A stretch of DNA of 46,943 nucleotides, taken from Glycomyces dulcitolivorans. GTDB taxonomy: Bacteria > Actinomycetota > Actinomycetes > Mycobacteriales > Micromonosporaceae. The first letter of the stretch is position 1. The number at the start of each line of letters is the position of its first letter. The DNA lies in the NCBI RefSeq assembly GCF_003265355.1, contig NZ_QFRW01000321.1:1-46943 (forward strand), given 5' to 3'. Both the position numbers and the translations under genes were made by a program. Below are positions 14,778 through 24,138 of the stretch, piece by piece. The notes under the pieces were generated by a model, which was not told the DNA's origin, did not search any database, and worked only from the letters and a program-made list of their open reading frames with translations.

Positions 14778-16532
14778 TCAGGCCGCGGCGTGTTGGACTC
14801 CCCATTGGGCGGCGTACCTTCCCGATTTCGCCAGCAGCTCCGCGTGGGTGCCCTGTTCGGTGATGCGGCCGTCCTCCAGGACCACGATCAGGTCGGCCGA
14901 GCGGATCGTGCTCAGGCGGTGGGCGACCACGAGCGTCGTGCGGTCGCGCATCAGTGTCTCCAAGGCGCCCTGGATGTGCCGCTCCGACTCGGAGTCGAGC
15001 GCACTGGTCGCCTCGTCGAGGAACAGGATCCGCGGGTCGCGGATCAGGGCCCGCGCGATCGACAGGCGCTGGCGCTGGCCGCCCGACAGCCGCGCGCCCC
15101 GCTCGCCGACGACCGTGTCCCAGCCGTCCGGCAGCGCCTCCACGAACGCCAAAGCGTTCGCGTCGCGCAGAGCCCGCCGCACCCGCTCGTCGTCGATCGG
15201 CCCGAGCCCGTACGTGATGTTCGCGCGCACCGAGCCCTCGAACAGGACCGAGTCCTGCGGGACGACCGACACGTGGCGGCGCACCGACCGCATGTCGAGG
15301 CCCTCCATGTCCTCGCCGTCGACGAGTACCTGCCCGGCCTCGGGCCGGATCAGGCCGAGGACCGTGTTCATGAGCGTCGACTTGCCCGACCCGGAGGGCC
15401 CCACGAAAGCGACCGTGCGGCCCGGCTCGATGACCAGGTCCACGCCGTCCAGAGCCGGCCGGCCCCCGTCCGGGTAGCGGACCGCGACGCCGCGCAGCTC
15501 CACCCGCCCGGTCAGCGAGCCGACCACGGGCTTGCCCTCGTTGCGTTCGATGTCGGGGTCCTGGAGGACCTCGGCGATCGACCGCACCGACTCGGTGCCC
15601 CGCGCGGTCACCGGCAGCAGGTTGAGGACGGTGCCGACCGCGCCGGTGAGCATCGAGAAGTAGGTGCCGAGGACGACGACCTGCCCGGCGGTGATCGGCG
15701 CCCACTCCATGAGCGCGACCGCGGCCGCGAGGAGCAGGCATCCGACCGACAAGAGCTGCATGGTGACCCAGCTGGCGGCGCCGAAGCGGCCGTTGACGAC
15801 GTCGAGGCGCAGGCCGCGGTGGCGGACCTCGTCGGCGACCTGGGAGACGCGTTCGGCGGCGACGTGTTCGAGGCCGTGCGCGCGGGTGATCGGCATGAGC
15901 GCGGCCATCTCGCCGACGCGCGCCGAGAACACCTCCATCTCCTTGCGGAACTCCTGGTTCCGTTCCTGGGTGCGGCGGCGGGTGAACCACCAGACGCCGA
16001 AGCCGCACGGCAGGGACAGGGCGAACACGGGGAGGAACTGCGGGACGGTCAGCGCGGTCATGGTGATGGCGCCGGCGAACACGAAGACCGCGGACAGGAA
16101 CGGCCCGCCCGACTGGGCGAGCATGAGCTCGACGTTCTCGACGTCGCGGACGACCTTGCTCTGGATGATCGAGGCGTTCGACCGGGAGTGGAACCCGATC
16201 GACAGGAGCTGGAGGCGCGCGGCGAGGGCGTTGCGCAGGTCGGCGCCGAGGGCGCGGACGGTGCCCATGTACAGGCGGGTGAACCACACGTGGGTGAAGG
16301 CGTTCTGGAAGACGAGGACGGCGGCGCCGAGGGCGAGCCAGCCGAGGGTCGAGAGCGGGCCGGAGTCGACGACGGCGTCGACGGCGGCGCCGGTGATGAC
16401 CGGGAGCAGCCAGACGGGGCTGTCCTTGAGGATGAAGACGGCGACGGCCGCGCCGAGGCGCCCGCGCCGGGGCCTGAGCGTCCGCGCGAGCGAGGTGATC
16501 GGGTGCTTTCCGTCGAGGGTGATGGAGTCCAT
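14778..16532 (-). CDS. ABC exporter, fused membrane and ATPase domains
   Basis: Type IV ABC half-transporter of 584 aa. Six transmembrane helices occupy about residues 20-320, and the nucleotide-binding domain about 345-580. Walker A is GPSGSGKST at 378-386, Q-loop VVPQDSVLFEGSV, signature LSGGQ at 482-486, Walker B RILFLDEATSALD, and H-loop VAHRLSTI. It would work as a homodimer, as no partner half is adjacent. Substrate is unknown; the family exports lipids, peptides or drugs. The start at ATG 16532 has only a weak GGGG site. The GH43 gene follows 53 bp downstream on the same strand but has its own dyad, so shared function is doubtful. Confidence 0.9.
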   Translation of the reverse strand: MDSITLDGKHPITSLARTLRPRRGRLGAAVAVFILKDSPVWLLPVITGAAVDAVVDSGPLSTLGWLALGAAVLVFQNAFTHVWFTRLYMGTVRALGADLRNALAARLQLLSIGFHSRSNASIIQSKVVRDVENVELMLAQSGGPFLSAVFVFAGAITMTALTVPQFLPVFALSLPCGFGVWWFTRRRTQERNQEFRKEMEVFSARVGEMAALMPITRAHGLEHVAAERVSQVADEVRHRGLRLDVVNGRFGAASWVTMQLLSVGCLLLAAAVALMEWAPITAGQVVVLGTYFSMLTGAVGTVLNLLPVTARGTESVRSIAEVLQDPDIERNEGKPVVGSLTGRVELRGVAVRYPDGGRPALDGVDLVIEPGRTVAFVGPSGSGKSTLMNTVLGLIRPEAGQVLVDGEDMEGLDMRSVRRHVSVVPQDSVLFEGSVRANITYGLGPIDDERVRRALRDANALAFVEALPDGWDTVVGERGARLSGGQRQRLSIARALIRDPRILFLDEATSALDSESERHIQGALETLMRDRTTLVVAHRLSTIRSADLIVVLEDGRITEQGTHAELLAKSGRYAAQWGVQHAAA

Positions 16533-16885
16533 CGCAGCTGTGCCCCAGTATTCGGTTCGAGGAGCGGGTGAAGGTCGGGTTTCGCCGGTTCGGTTGCGCC
16601 GCAGCGGGGCTCGGGGAACGGGACGGGGTCGGGGGCCGCGGACGCCCCCGCGGCCCGTCGGCCCCGGGGGATCACCGCGGACCATCGTAGCCCCGCGGGC
16701 GCCCCGCCCGCCCTGGCTTTTCGGCGCGGATGGGACGACAATGCGGGTGTGATCTGCGGCAACGGTGCCCGGTGTCCGGGCGTGCAGGGTTCTCGGCTCC
16801 AGGTCGGCGGGGCCGGTCCGCGAGGTATCGTGCATCGGTTGGACAGGACCGCGGGTGCCCGCCCGCCTGACGAGGAGTATCAGCA
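16533..16885. other. 353-bp divergent intergenic region (ABC exporter / kup)
   Basis: Holds the promoters of both neighbours. One dyad is visible: GGGCCGCGG (16633-16641) and CCGCGGCCC (16648-16656). I searched by eye for a c-di-AMP (ydaO) riboswitch, a common control of potassium transporter genes, and saw no convincing core. Confidence 0.5.
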
Positions 16886-18850
16886 GTGACCGCCGCCGGC
16901 AGTGCGAGTCAGCCCGGACTCGCGACCGGCGCCGAGCCCCCCGAGGGGCACGGCGTCCGCAACGCCACACGCCTCGCACTCGTCGTCGGCGCCCTCGGCG
17001 TCGTCTTCGGCGACATCGGCACCAGCCCCATCTACGCCCTCCAGACGGTGTTCAACCCGCTCGACCCGCACCCGGTGCCGGTCGAGGAGGCGAGCATCTA
17101 CGGGGTCATCTCGCTGATGTTCTGGTCGATGACGATCATCGTCACCGTCACGTACGTGCTGCTGGCGATGCGCATCGACAACGACGGCGAGGGCGGCATC
17201 ATGGCCCTCATCACCCTGCTGCACCGGTGGAAGCAGGGCCGCGGCCGCAAGGCCGCGCTCACGCTCGCCGGGCTCGGGATCTTCGGCGCGTCCCTGTTCC
17301 TCGGCGACTCGATGATCACGCCGGCGATCTCGGTGCTGTCGGCCGTCGAGGGCCTCGGCGTGGTCGAGCCGCACCTGGAGGGCCTGGTCATCCCCATCAC
17401 CGCGGTCATCATCGTGGTGCTGTTCCTCGTGCAGCGCAAGGGGACCGCCGCGGTCGGGCGCGCCTTCGGGCCGGTCATGATCGTCTGGTTCTGCGTCCTC
17501 GCGCTCCTGGGGCTGCGCGGCATCGGCGAGCACCCGGAGATCCTCAAGGCCCTCAGCCCCGTGTACGCGGCCGACTTCCTGGTCAACCACTTCCACATCG
17601 CGTTCTTCGCGCTCGCCGCGATCGTCCTGTGCGTGACCGGCGCCGAAGCGCTGTACGCCGACATGGGCCACTTCGGGCGGCCCGCGATCACGAAGGCGTG
17701 GCTGATCCTCGTCTTCCCCGCGTGCCTGCTCAACTACATGGGGCAGGGCGCGATGGTCCTGGAGGACGGCTCGGCCGTCTCCGGCCCGTTCTTCCTCCTC
17801 GCCCCCGGCTGGGCGCGCCTCCCCCTGCTCATCCTCGCCACCGCCGCCACCGTGATCGCCGCGCAGGCCGTCATCACCGGCGCCTACTCGGTGGCCGCGC
17901 AGGCGTCGCGCCTGGGCTACCTGCCGCGCATGCGCATCGACCACACCTCCGCGGAGCAGTACGGGCAGATCTACGTGCCCTGGATCAACTGGCTGCTCAT
18001 GGTCTCGGTGCTCACCCTCGTGTTCGCGTTCCGGTCCTCGCACGCGCTCGCGTACGCGTACGGCATGGCCGTCATGGGGACGATCGCGATCATGACGCTC
18101 CTGTTCCTGTACATCGCCAAGTCGCGGTGGCGCCTGCCGCTGTGGGTGGTGCTCACCGGCGGCGCGCTCCTGCTCGGCTTCGACCTGCTGTTCCTGGCCG
18201 CGAACTTCACGAAGCTCGTCCACGGCGCGTGGCTGCCGCTGCTCATCGGCGTCGCCGCGTTCACCGTCATGGTCACCTGGCAGAAGGGCCGCGGCGTCGT
18301 CACCGCCGAGCGCGAACGCCGCGAAGGCCCCTTGCGCGCCTGCGTCAAGCAGCTGCGCGCCGAGCTCCCGAAGACCAAGTGCGTGCCCGGGACGGCCGTG
18401 TTCCTCAACCGCGGGAAGCTCACCACGCCGCTGGCGCTGCGCGCGAACATGGAGCACAACCACGTGCGGCACAAGCAGATCGTCATCGCCTCGATCGAGA
18501 CGAAGCCCGTCCCGCGCGTCGCCGACGAGAACCGGGTCAGGGAGGACTTCCTCGGGTTCGCCGACGACGGCATCGTGTACGTGCAGATCCGCTTCGGGTA
18601 CATGGAGGTCCAGGACGTACCGCGCGCGCTCGCCCAGCTCGACCGGACCCGGCACGCCGGGCGCCTGCACGTCGAGGACGCCTCGTACTTCCTGTCGACG
18701 ATCCAGCTGCGCGCCGGGGAGCAGCCGACGATGGCGATGTGGCGCAAGCACCTGTTCATCGCGACCTCGCGCATCACCGCCGACGCCGCCGACCACTTCC
18801 GGCTCCCCCGCGAGCGGACCATCATCATGGGCTCCCAGGTCGAGGTCTAG
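16886..18850 (+). CDS. kup: Kup-type low-affinity potassium transporter
   Basis: KUP/HAK/KT family K+ uptake protein (654 aa, normal length). The hallmark GVVFGDIGTSPIYALQTVF is at about residues 37-55, followed by about 12 transmembrane helices to residue ~470 and a cytoplasmic C-terminal domain (about 475-654). Further conserved segments are ITPAISVLSAVEGL and GAEALYADMGHFG. It couples K+ entry to the proton gradient. GTG start with GAGGAG at suitable spacing. Monocistronic; the next gene (TetR) has its own operator. Confidence 0.95.
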   Translation: MTAAGSASQPGLATGAEPPEGHGVRNATRLALVVGALGVVFGDIGTSPIYALQTVFNPLDPHPVPVEEASIYGVISLMFWSMTIIVTVTYVLLAMRIDNDGEGGIMALITLLHRWKQGRGRKAALTLAGLGIFGASLFLGDSMITPAISVLSAVEGLGVVEPHLEGLVIPITAVIIVVLFLVQRKGTAAVGRAFGPVMIVWFCVLALLGLRGIGEHPEILKALSPVYAADFLVNHFHIAFFALAAIVLCVTGAEALYADMGHFGRPAITKAWLILVFPACLLNYMGQGAMVLEDGSAVSGPFFLLAPGWARLPLLILATAATVIAAQAVITGAYSVAAQASRLGYLPRMRIDHTSAEQYGQIYVPWINWLLMVSVLTLVFAFRSSHALAYAYGMAVMGTIAIMTLLFLYIAKSRWRLPLWVVLTGGALLLGFDLLFLAANFTKLVHGAWLPLLIGVAAFTVMVTWQKGRGVVTAERERREGPLRACVKQLRAELPKTKCVPGTAVFLNRGKLTTPLALRANMEHNHVRHKQIVIASIETKPVPRVADENRVREDFLGFADDGIVYVQIRFGYMEVQDVPRALAQLDRTRHAGRLHVEDASYFLSTIQLRAGEQPTMAMWRKHLFIATSRITADAADHFRLPRERTIIMGSQVEV

Positions 18851-18914
18851 CACCGGGCGGGTGACCGCCGTCTCCCGAAGCCGGGTGGCAGGGGCGGGAG
18901 AACCCCGAGCTACG

Positions 18915-18941
18915 ATCGAAACGAAAACACTTCGTTTCGAT
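18915..18941. promoter_or_regulatory. TetR operator (perfect dyad) before tetR-MFS operon
   Basis: ATCGAAACGAA, 5-base spacer AACAC, TTCGTTTCGAT: perfect 11-bp arms. It overlaps a TACGAT -10-like hexamer (18911-18916) and ends one base before the AGGAGG of the tetR RBS, an arrangement made for autorepression. Confidence 0.8.
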
Positions 18942-18953
18942 AGGAGGCGGCAC

Positions 18954-19535
18954 ATGGAAGGCCGCTCACGGCTCTCGCCCGAACGCGAGGCCGAGATCTA
19001 CTCCACCGTCATGCGCCTGGTCAGGGAGCACGGCTACGAGAAGATCACCATGCAGCAGATCGCCACCGCGGCCCGCACCAGCACCGCGACCCTCTACCGG
19101 CACTGGAACGGCAAGCCGCGCCTCGTCGTCGAGTCGCTGCGCCACCACAAGCCGCACCCGCTCGAAACCGTCGACACCGGGACGCTCCGCGGCGACCTCC
19201 TCGCCGGAGTCGAGCCGATGACCCAGACCGCGCCCGGCGACCACGAGCTCATGGCCGGCATCCACAACGCCGCCCGCTCCGACGACGAACTCGCCGACGC
19301 CGTCCGCGAAGTCATCGGCACGCCCGTCAACCGCGCCGTCGAGACCCTCATCGACCGCGCCGTCGCGCGCGGCGAGATCGACCCCGACCCGCCCGGGCGC
19401 CGCTTCATCCACGAACTGCTCCTCGCGCCCATCGCCGTGCGCCCCATGATGACCGGGAAGCACCCGGACACCGAGTACCTCACCGCCTACATCGACGCCG
19501 TCGTCCTTCCCTCGCTAGGAGTCCGAGACCGATGA
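18954..19535 (+). CDS. TetR-family transcriptional regulator of adjacent exporter
   Basis: A 193-aa regulator. The N-terminal HTH spans about residues 10-55 (MRLVREHGYEKITMQQIATAARTSTATLYRHWNGKPRLVVESL), followed by a TetR_C_11-like ligand-binding domain. AGGAGG lies directly upstream of ATG 18954; an earlier in-frame start would place the operator inside the gene. The stop overlaps the exporter start by 4 bases (ATGA). It most likely represses itself and the exporter from the dyad at 18915-18941 until the exported drug or metabolite binds. Confidence 0.93.
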   Translation: MEGRSRLSPEREAEIYSTVMRLVREHGYEKITMQQIATAARTSTATLYRHWNGKPRLVVESLRHHKPHPLETVDTGTLRGDLLAGVEPMTQTAPGDHELMAGIHNAARSDDELADAVREVIGTPVNRAVETLIDRAVARGEIDPDPPGRRFIHELLLAPIAVRPMMTGKHPDTEYLTAYIDAVVLPSLGVRDR

Positions 19536-21073
19536 CCGACACGCTCACCGAACCCGCCGGGCCCGCCGCCGAACAGCGGCGGCTCCCGTCCCACTTCGGG
19601 TGGATCTACGCCGCCCTCATGGTCACGATGCTCCTGTCGGCGCTCGACCAGACCATCGTCTCCACCGCGCTCCCGACCATCGTCGGCGAACTCGACGGCC
19701 TCTCCCACATGGCCTGGGTGACCACCGCGTACATCCTCGCCGCCACCATCGGCATGCCCGTCTACGGCAAACTCGGCGACCTCGTCGGCCGCCGCCAGCT
19801 CTTCCTCGCCGCCCTCGCCGTCTTCGTCCTCGGCTCCGGCCTCGCCGGCTTCGCCCAGGACATGCCGCAGCTCATCGCCTTCCGCGCCCTCCAGGGCCTC
19901 GGCGGCGGCGGACTCATGATCATGTCCCAGGCGATCATCGCCGACCTCGTCCCCGTCCGCCAGCGGGCGAAGTTCATGGGCCCCATGGGCGCCGTGTTCG
20001 GCCTCGCCGCCGTCGCCGGGCCGCTGCTCGGCGGCTGGATCACCGACAACGCCGACTGGCGCTGGGCGTTCTGGATCAACCTGCCGCTCGGCGTCGCCGC
20101 GCTCGCGATCTCCGCGGCCGCGATCAAGCTGCCGCGCAAGCGGGTCAAGGTCAGGTTCGACTACCTCGGGACCGCGCTCATGGCCGTGGCCGTCACGTCG
20201 CTGATCCTCGTCTGCACCTGGGGCGGGACGGAGTACGACTGGACGTCGCCCCAAATCCTTTGGCTCGGCGCGGTGACCATCGTGTCCGCGGTGCTGTTCT
20301 GCGTCGTGGAGCAGCGGGTCGCCGAGCCGCTCATCCCGCTGCGGATGCTCCGCAACCCGGTCTTCTCCATCGCGACCCTCATCGGCATGATCGCGATCGG
20401 CCTGGGCATGTTCGCCGTCATCTCCTACATGCCGACGTACCTCCAGATGGTGTACGGGTACTCGGCGACCGAGTCGGGCCTGCTGCTCATCCCGATGGTC
20501 GCCGGCATGATGCTCACGGCGACGACCTCGGGTGCGCTCGTGTCGAAGCTGGGGCGCTACAAGGGGTTCGTGATCGCGGGCATGCTCGTGATGCCCGTCG
20601 GCATCTGGCTCATGTCCACACTCGACCCGTCGTCGCCGGTGGCGCTCCTGTGCGCGTACATCGGGATCCTGGGCGCCGGCATGGGCCTGGTCATGCAGAA
20701 CCTGGTCCTCGCGGTCCAGAACGCGTTCCCGCAGAGCGAGGTCGGCACCGCGACGTCGTCGAACAACTTCTTCCGCGAGATCGGCGCCACGGTGGGCGTC
20801 GCGGTGGTTGGGGCGATCTTCACGAACCGGCTCACCGACGCCCTCGCCGGGATCGGCACGGACTTCGGCGGCGCCGGGGCCGAGTCGATCACGCCCGCGA
20901 TCGTCCGGTCGCTCCCGGAGGCCCTGCGCGACCAGGTGGTCAACGCGTACTCCGATGCGCTGCTGCCGATCTTCCTCGGGCTCGTCCCGGTGATCCTGGT
21001 CGGCACCGTGTTCGCGTTCTTCCTGCCGAACCGCAAGCTCCGCGACGACGTGGAGCACGCGCCCTCGCATTAG
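19532..21073 (+). CDS. MFS multidrug exporter, DHA2 (EmrB/QacA) family, 14 TM
   Basis: Proton-driven drug exporter of 513 aa with 14 predicted helices. Motif D1-like LSALDQTIVSTALPTIVGEL lies in TM1, motif A-like GKLGDLVGRRQLF in the loop 2-3 region, RALQGLGGGGL in TM4, and the antiporter motif C-like segment GAVFGLAAVAGPLLGGWIT in TM5. These are specific to the 14-TM EmrB/QacA subfamily. Co-transcribed with tetR by a 4-base overlap. Substrate unknown; regulation by a ligand-responsive TetR is typical for export of toxic compounds. Confidence 0.93.
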   Translation: MTDTLTEPAGPAAEQRRLPSHFGWIYAALMVTMLLSALDQTIVSTALPTIVGELDGLSHMAWVTTAYILAATIGMPVYGKLGDLVGRRQLFLAALAVFVLGSGLAGFAQDMPQLIAFRALQGLGGGGLMIMSQAIIADLVPVRQRAKFMGPMGAVFGLAAVAGPLLGGWITDNADWRWAFWINLPLGVAALAISAAAIKLPRKRVKVRFDYLGTALMAVAVTSLILVCTWGGTEYDWTSPQILWLGAVTIVSAVLFCVVEQRVAEPLIPLRMLRNPVFSIATLIGMIAIGLGMFAVISYMPTYLQMVYGYSATESGLLLIPMVAGMMLTATTSGALVSKLGRYKGFVIAGMLVMPVGIWLMSTLDPSSPVALLCAYIGILGAGMGLVMQNLVLAVQNAFPQSEVGTATSSNNFFREIGATVGVAVVGAIFTNRLTDALAGIGTDFGGAGAESITPAIVRSLPEALRDQVVNAYSDALLPIFLGLVPVILVGTVFAFFLPNRKLRDDVEHAPSH

Positions 21074-21088
21074 GTCACTCTTTGCCTT

Positions 21089-22498
21089 TTAGGGCGCAGA
21101 AGGGTAGGGGGTGAACCGGCTCTGGCGGTCGGTCACCTCCAGGGGCGCGCCGATCGCCGGGAACGCCCGCTGCGGGCAGCCCTTCCGGTCGCACACCTTG
21201 CAGCCGGGGCCGATCGGGGTGAGCATCGCCGGGTTCGCGAGGTCGAGGCCGTCGGCGTACACGAGCCGGTGCGCATGGTGCAGGTCGCAGCCGAGGCCGA
21301 TCGCGAACGTCTTCGCGGGCGTCCCGAAGCCGCCGTACCTGCGGGTCACCGTCCTGGCGACCCACAGGTACGAGCGGCCGTCGGGCATCTGCGCGAGCTG
21401 GGTGCGGATCTCGCCGGGGTTCGCGAACGCCTCGTACACGTCCCACAGCGGGCAGGTCCCGCCGACGCGCGAGAAGTGGAAGTCCGTGGCGGACTGGCGC
21501 TTCGAGATGTTCCCGGCTCGGTCGACGCGCACGAAGAAGAACGGCACGCCGCGCGCGCCGGGCCGCTGGAGCGTCGAGAGCCGGTGCGCGACGGTCTCGA
21601 AGCCGACGCGGAAGCGCCGCCCCAGCAGGTCGATGTCGTACCGCAGTTCCTCTGCGGCCCTAAGAAATTGGCCGTACGGGAGGATGAGCGCGCCCGCGAA
21701 GTAGTTCGCAAGGCCGATCCGGGCCAGGCCGCGCGCCTCGTCCCCCGACAGGTCGGCGGCGTCGACCTCGGCGCGGATGAGGTCGTCGCATGCGACGAGC
21801 GCGAGGTGCGTGGCGAGCTGGAACGCCCGCTGCCCGGGGCTCAGCAGGGTTGAGAGCCGCAGGACGCGGGCCTCGGCGTCGAATCGGCGCTTGACGCTGT
21901 TCTCCTCGCCCGCTTCGAGGTCGGCGACGACCGTGTCGTACTGCTCGCGCAGGAGCCTGGCGAGTCCGCCTGCGAGGTCGCCAGGGTCCAGGGACGCCTC
22001 CTGGTAGATCCTTTCGGCCGCCTCGTCGAGCGAGGCCACGTGGTTCCGCTTGGCGTAGAACAGGTCCCGCACCTCCTCGTGAGCGGTCGGCGAGGCCCCC
22101 GCGTCGAGTTCGGCGCTCATCGCGGCGTTGCGTTCCAGCATGTGCTGGTATCGCCGGTGCAGGTCCACCACGTACTGCGCGAGCTCCGGCATCGACTCGG
22201 CCAGCTCCCGCGACTCCCCGGCCGAGACGCGGTCGGCGTGCGCGGTGTCGGCGAGCGCGTCGCGCAGCTGTGCGGTGAGGCGGTCGCTCTCGGAGGCCGA
22301 GAACCGCTGCACGTCCACGTCGTAGACCTCGGCCAGGCGCAGCAGGACCGGCCCGGTGATGGGCCGCTGGTTCGACTCCATCTGGTTGACGTAGCTCGTG
22401 GAGATCCCCAGCGCCGTCGCCAGCGCGGCCTGCGTGAGGCCCTGCTCCTCGCGGAACCGGCGCAGCCGCAGCCCCACCTTCGCCTTCTTCAACGCCAT
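21089..22498 (-). CDS. prpR: PrpR/RamB-type transcriptional regulator of propionate catabolism
   Basis: A 469-aa regulator: XRE-type HTH (about residues 8-65, LRRFREEQGLTQAALATALGISTSYVNQMESNQRPIT), a degenerate IrrE/ImmA-like middle domain (about 170-300), and a C-terminal DUF2083 domain with conserved cysteines C349, C404, C433, C436 and C441 (the last three as C-x2-C-x4-C). In the mycobacterial PrpR these residues hold a 4Fe-4S cluster and the domain senses short-chain acyl-CoA. Divergent from prpD-prpB-prpC, so it most likely controls that operon and itself. ATG 22498 is preferred over the GTG two codons earlier because of its AAAGG spacing. Confidence 0.9.
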   Translation of the reverse strand: MALKKAKVGLRLRRFREEQGLTQAALATALGISTSYVNQMESNQRPITGPVLLRLAEVYDVDVQRFSASESDRLTAQLRDALADTAHADRVSAGESRELAESMPELAQYVVDLHRRYQHMLERNAAMSAELDAGASPTAHEEVRDLFYAKRNHVASLDEAAERIYQEASLDPGDLAGGLARLLREQYDTVVADLEAGEENSVKRRFDAEARVLRLSTLLSPGQRAFQLATHLALVACDDLIRAEVDAADLSGDEARGLARIGLANYFAGALILPYGQFLRAAEELRYDIDLLGRRFRVGFETVAHRLSTLQRPGARGVPFFFVRVDRAGNISKRQSATDFHFSRVGGTCPLWDVYEAFANPGEIRTQLAQMPDGRSYLWVARTVTRRYGGFGTPAKTFAIGLGCDLHHAHRLVYADGLDLANPAMLTPIGPGCKVCDRKGCPQRAFPAIGAPLEVTDRQSRFTPYPSAP

Positions 22499-22508
22499 GA
22501 CCACGACC

Positions 22509-22547
22509 TTTCACAAGTTCCACAAAGAGGGCCGGAAAATTCCACAA
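22509..22547. promoter_or_regulatory. Candidate PrpR sites between prpR and prpD
   Basis: TTTCACAA (22509), TTCCACAA (22518) and TTCCACAA (22540) lie in the same orientation in an AT-rich patch; the two exact copies are 22 bp apart, two helical turns. A GTACAT/ATGTAC dyad (22587-22606) follows nearer prpD. Assignment to PrpR is from position. Confidence 0.5.
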
Positions 22548-22635
22548 GAAACCACATTTACAGGTGTTTCAACGTGGTTCCGGCGTGTACATACTGTGAA
22601 ATGTACCCTCCCGCCTACCGACCTGGAGATGCCGA

Positions 22636-24138
22636 GTGATCACCCACCGCGTCCGCTCACACGCCTCGCGCGAGGACCTGCCCCGTGAGGCGCAGCTCGC
22701 CTGGAAGCTCGCGGAGGCCGCCGCGGACCCGGTCCCGGTGGAGCGCGACGTCGCGGAGATGATCGGCAACCGGGTCATCGACAACGCCGCGGTCGCCGCC
22801 GCTTCGCTGAACCGCGGCCCGGTCGCGTCGGCGCGGGCGCAGGCGCTCGCGCATCCGTATTCGCCCGGTGCGGCCGTATTCGGGACGGCCGCGCCGGTGC
22901 GCACGTCGCCGGAGTGGGCGGCGTGGGCGAACGGGGTCGCGGTGCGGGAGTTGGACTTCCACGACACGTTCCTGGCGGCCGACTACTCGCACCCGGGCGA
23001 CAACATCCCGCCGGTGCTCGCGGTCGCCCAGCACCGCGGCCTCGACGGGCGCGCTTTGGTGCGGGGGATCGCCGCGGGGTACGAGGTCCAGGTGGACCTG
23101 GTGCGCGGGATCTGCCTGCACGAGCACCGGATCGACCACATCGCGCATCTCGGCCCGTCCGCTGCGGCGGGGATCGGCGCGCTCATGGACCTGCCGGTTG
23201 ACGTGGTGTACCAGGCGATCGGGCAGGCGCTGCACACGACGACGGCGACCCGGCAGTCCCGCAAGGGGGCGATCTCGTCGTGGAAGGCGTACGCGCCGGC
23301 GTTCGCGGGCAAGGCCGCGATCGAGGCCGTCGACCGGGCGATGCGCGGCGAGGGCGCGCCGTCGCCGATCTACGAGGGCGAGGACGGCGTGATCGCGCGG
23401 CTCCTGTCGGGTCCCGGTGCGGTGTACGAGGTGCCGCTGCCCGGGCGCGGCGAGCCGAAGCGCGCCATCCTCGACACGTATACGAAGGAGCATTCGGCGG
23501 AGTACCAGAGCCAGGCGCTCATCGACCTGGCGCGCCGCATGGCCCCCCAAGTCGGGGACCTCACGAAGATCCGCGAGGTCGTGATCCACACGAGCCATCA
23601 CACGCACTACGTGATCGGCACGGGCGCGGAGGACCCGCAGAAGTCCGACCCGGACGCGAGCCGCGAGACCCTCGACCACTCGATCATGTACATCTTCGCC
23701 GTCGCGCTCGAAGACCGCGCGTGGCACCACGAGCGGTCCTACACTTCCGAACGCGCCCACCGGGCTTCGACGGTGGACCTGTGGCGGAAGGTCCGCACCG
23801 TCGAGGACCCGGAGTGGACCGCGCGGTATCACGACCCGGACCCGGTGAAGCGGGCGTTCGGCGGGCGCGTCGACATCGTCCTGGACGACGGCACCGTCAT
23901 CACTGACGAGCTGGCCGTCGCCGACGCGCACCCCGCCGGCGCCCGCCCGTTCGGGCGCGAGCAGTACATCGCGAAGTTCCGGGCCCTCGCCGACGGCGTC
24001 ATCGCCGAGGCCGAGCAGGACCGGTTCCTCGACCTGGCGTGCCGCATCGACGCCCTCGACGCGAACGGCGTCCGGGCCCTCAACCTGGCCGCGCCGGCCG
24101 GGTACCTGACCGAACCGACCGCGAAGGGGCTCTTCTGA
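22636..24138 (+). CDS. prpD: 2-methylcitrate dehydratase
   Basis: Dehydrates 2-methylcitrate in the methylcitrate cycle that converts propionyl-CoA to pyruvate and succinate. MmgE/PrpD family, 500 aa. Visible conserved parts: [29 protein letters not shown] (about 97-125), [37 protein letters not shown], and [23 protein letters not shown] near residue 340. GTG start with GGAGA upstream. First gene of the operon; its stop shares one base with the prpB start. Confidence 0.95.
   Translation: MITHRVRSHASREDLPREAQLAWKLAEAAADPVPVERDVAEMIGNRVIDNAAVAAASLNRGPVASARAQALAHPYSPGAAVFGTAAPVRTSPEWAAWANGVAVRELDFHDTFLAADYSHPGDNIPPVLAVAQHRGLDGRALVRGIAAGYEVQVDLVRGICLHEHRIDHIAHLGPSAAAGIGALMDLPVDVVYQAIGQALHTTTATRQSRKGAISSWKAYAPAFAGKAAIEAVDRAMRGEGAPSPIYEGEDGVIARLLSGPGAVYEVPLPGRGEPKRAILDTYTKEHSAEYQSQALIDLARRMAPQVGDLTKIREVVIHTSHHTHYVIGTGAEDPQKSDPDASRETLDHSIMYIFAVALEDRAWHHERSYTSERAHRASTVDLWRKVRTVEDPEWTARYHDPDPVKRAFGGRVDIVLDDGTVITDELAVADAHPAGARPFGREQYIAKFRALADGVIAEAEQDRFLDLACRIDALDANGVRALNLAAPAGYLTEPTAKGLF

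Noticed and set aside
16533-16885. ydaO-type c-di-AMP riboswitch before kup
   Set aside because: No recognisable conserved core or paired elements could be traced by eye.
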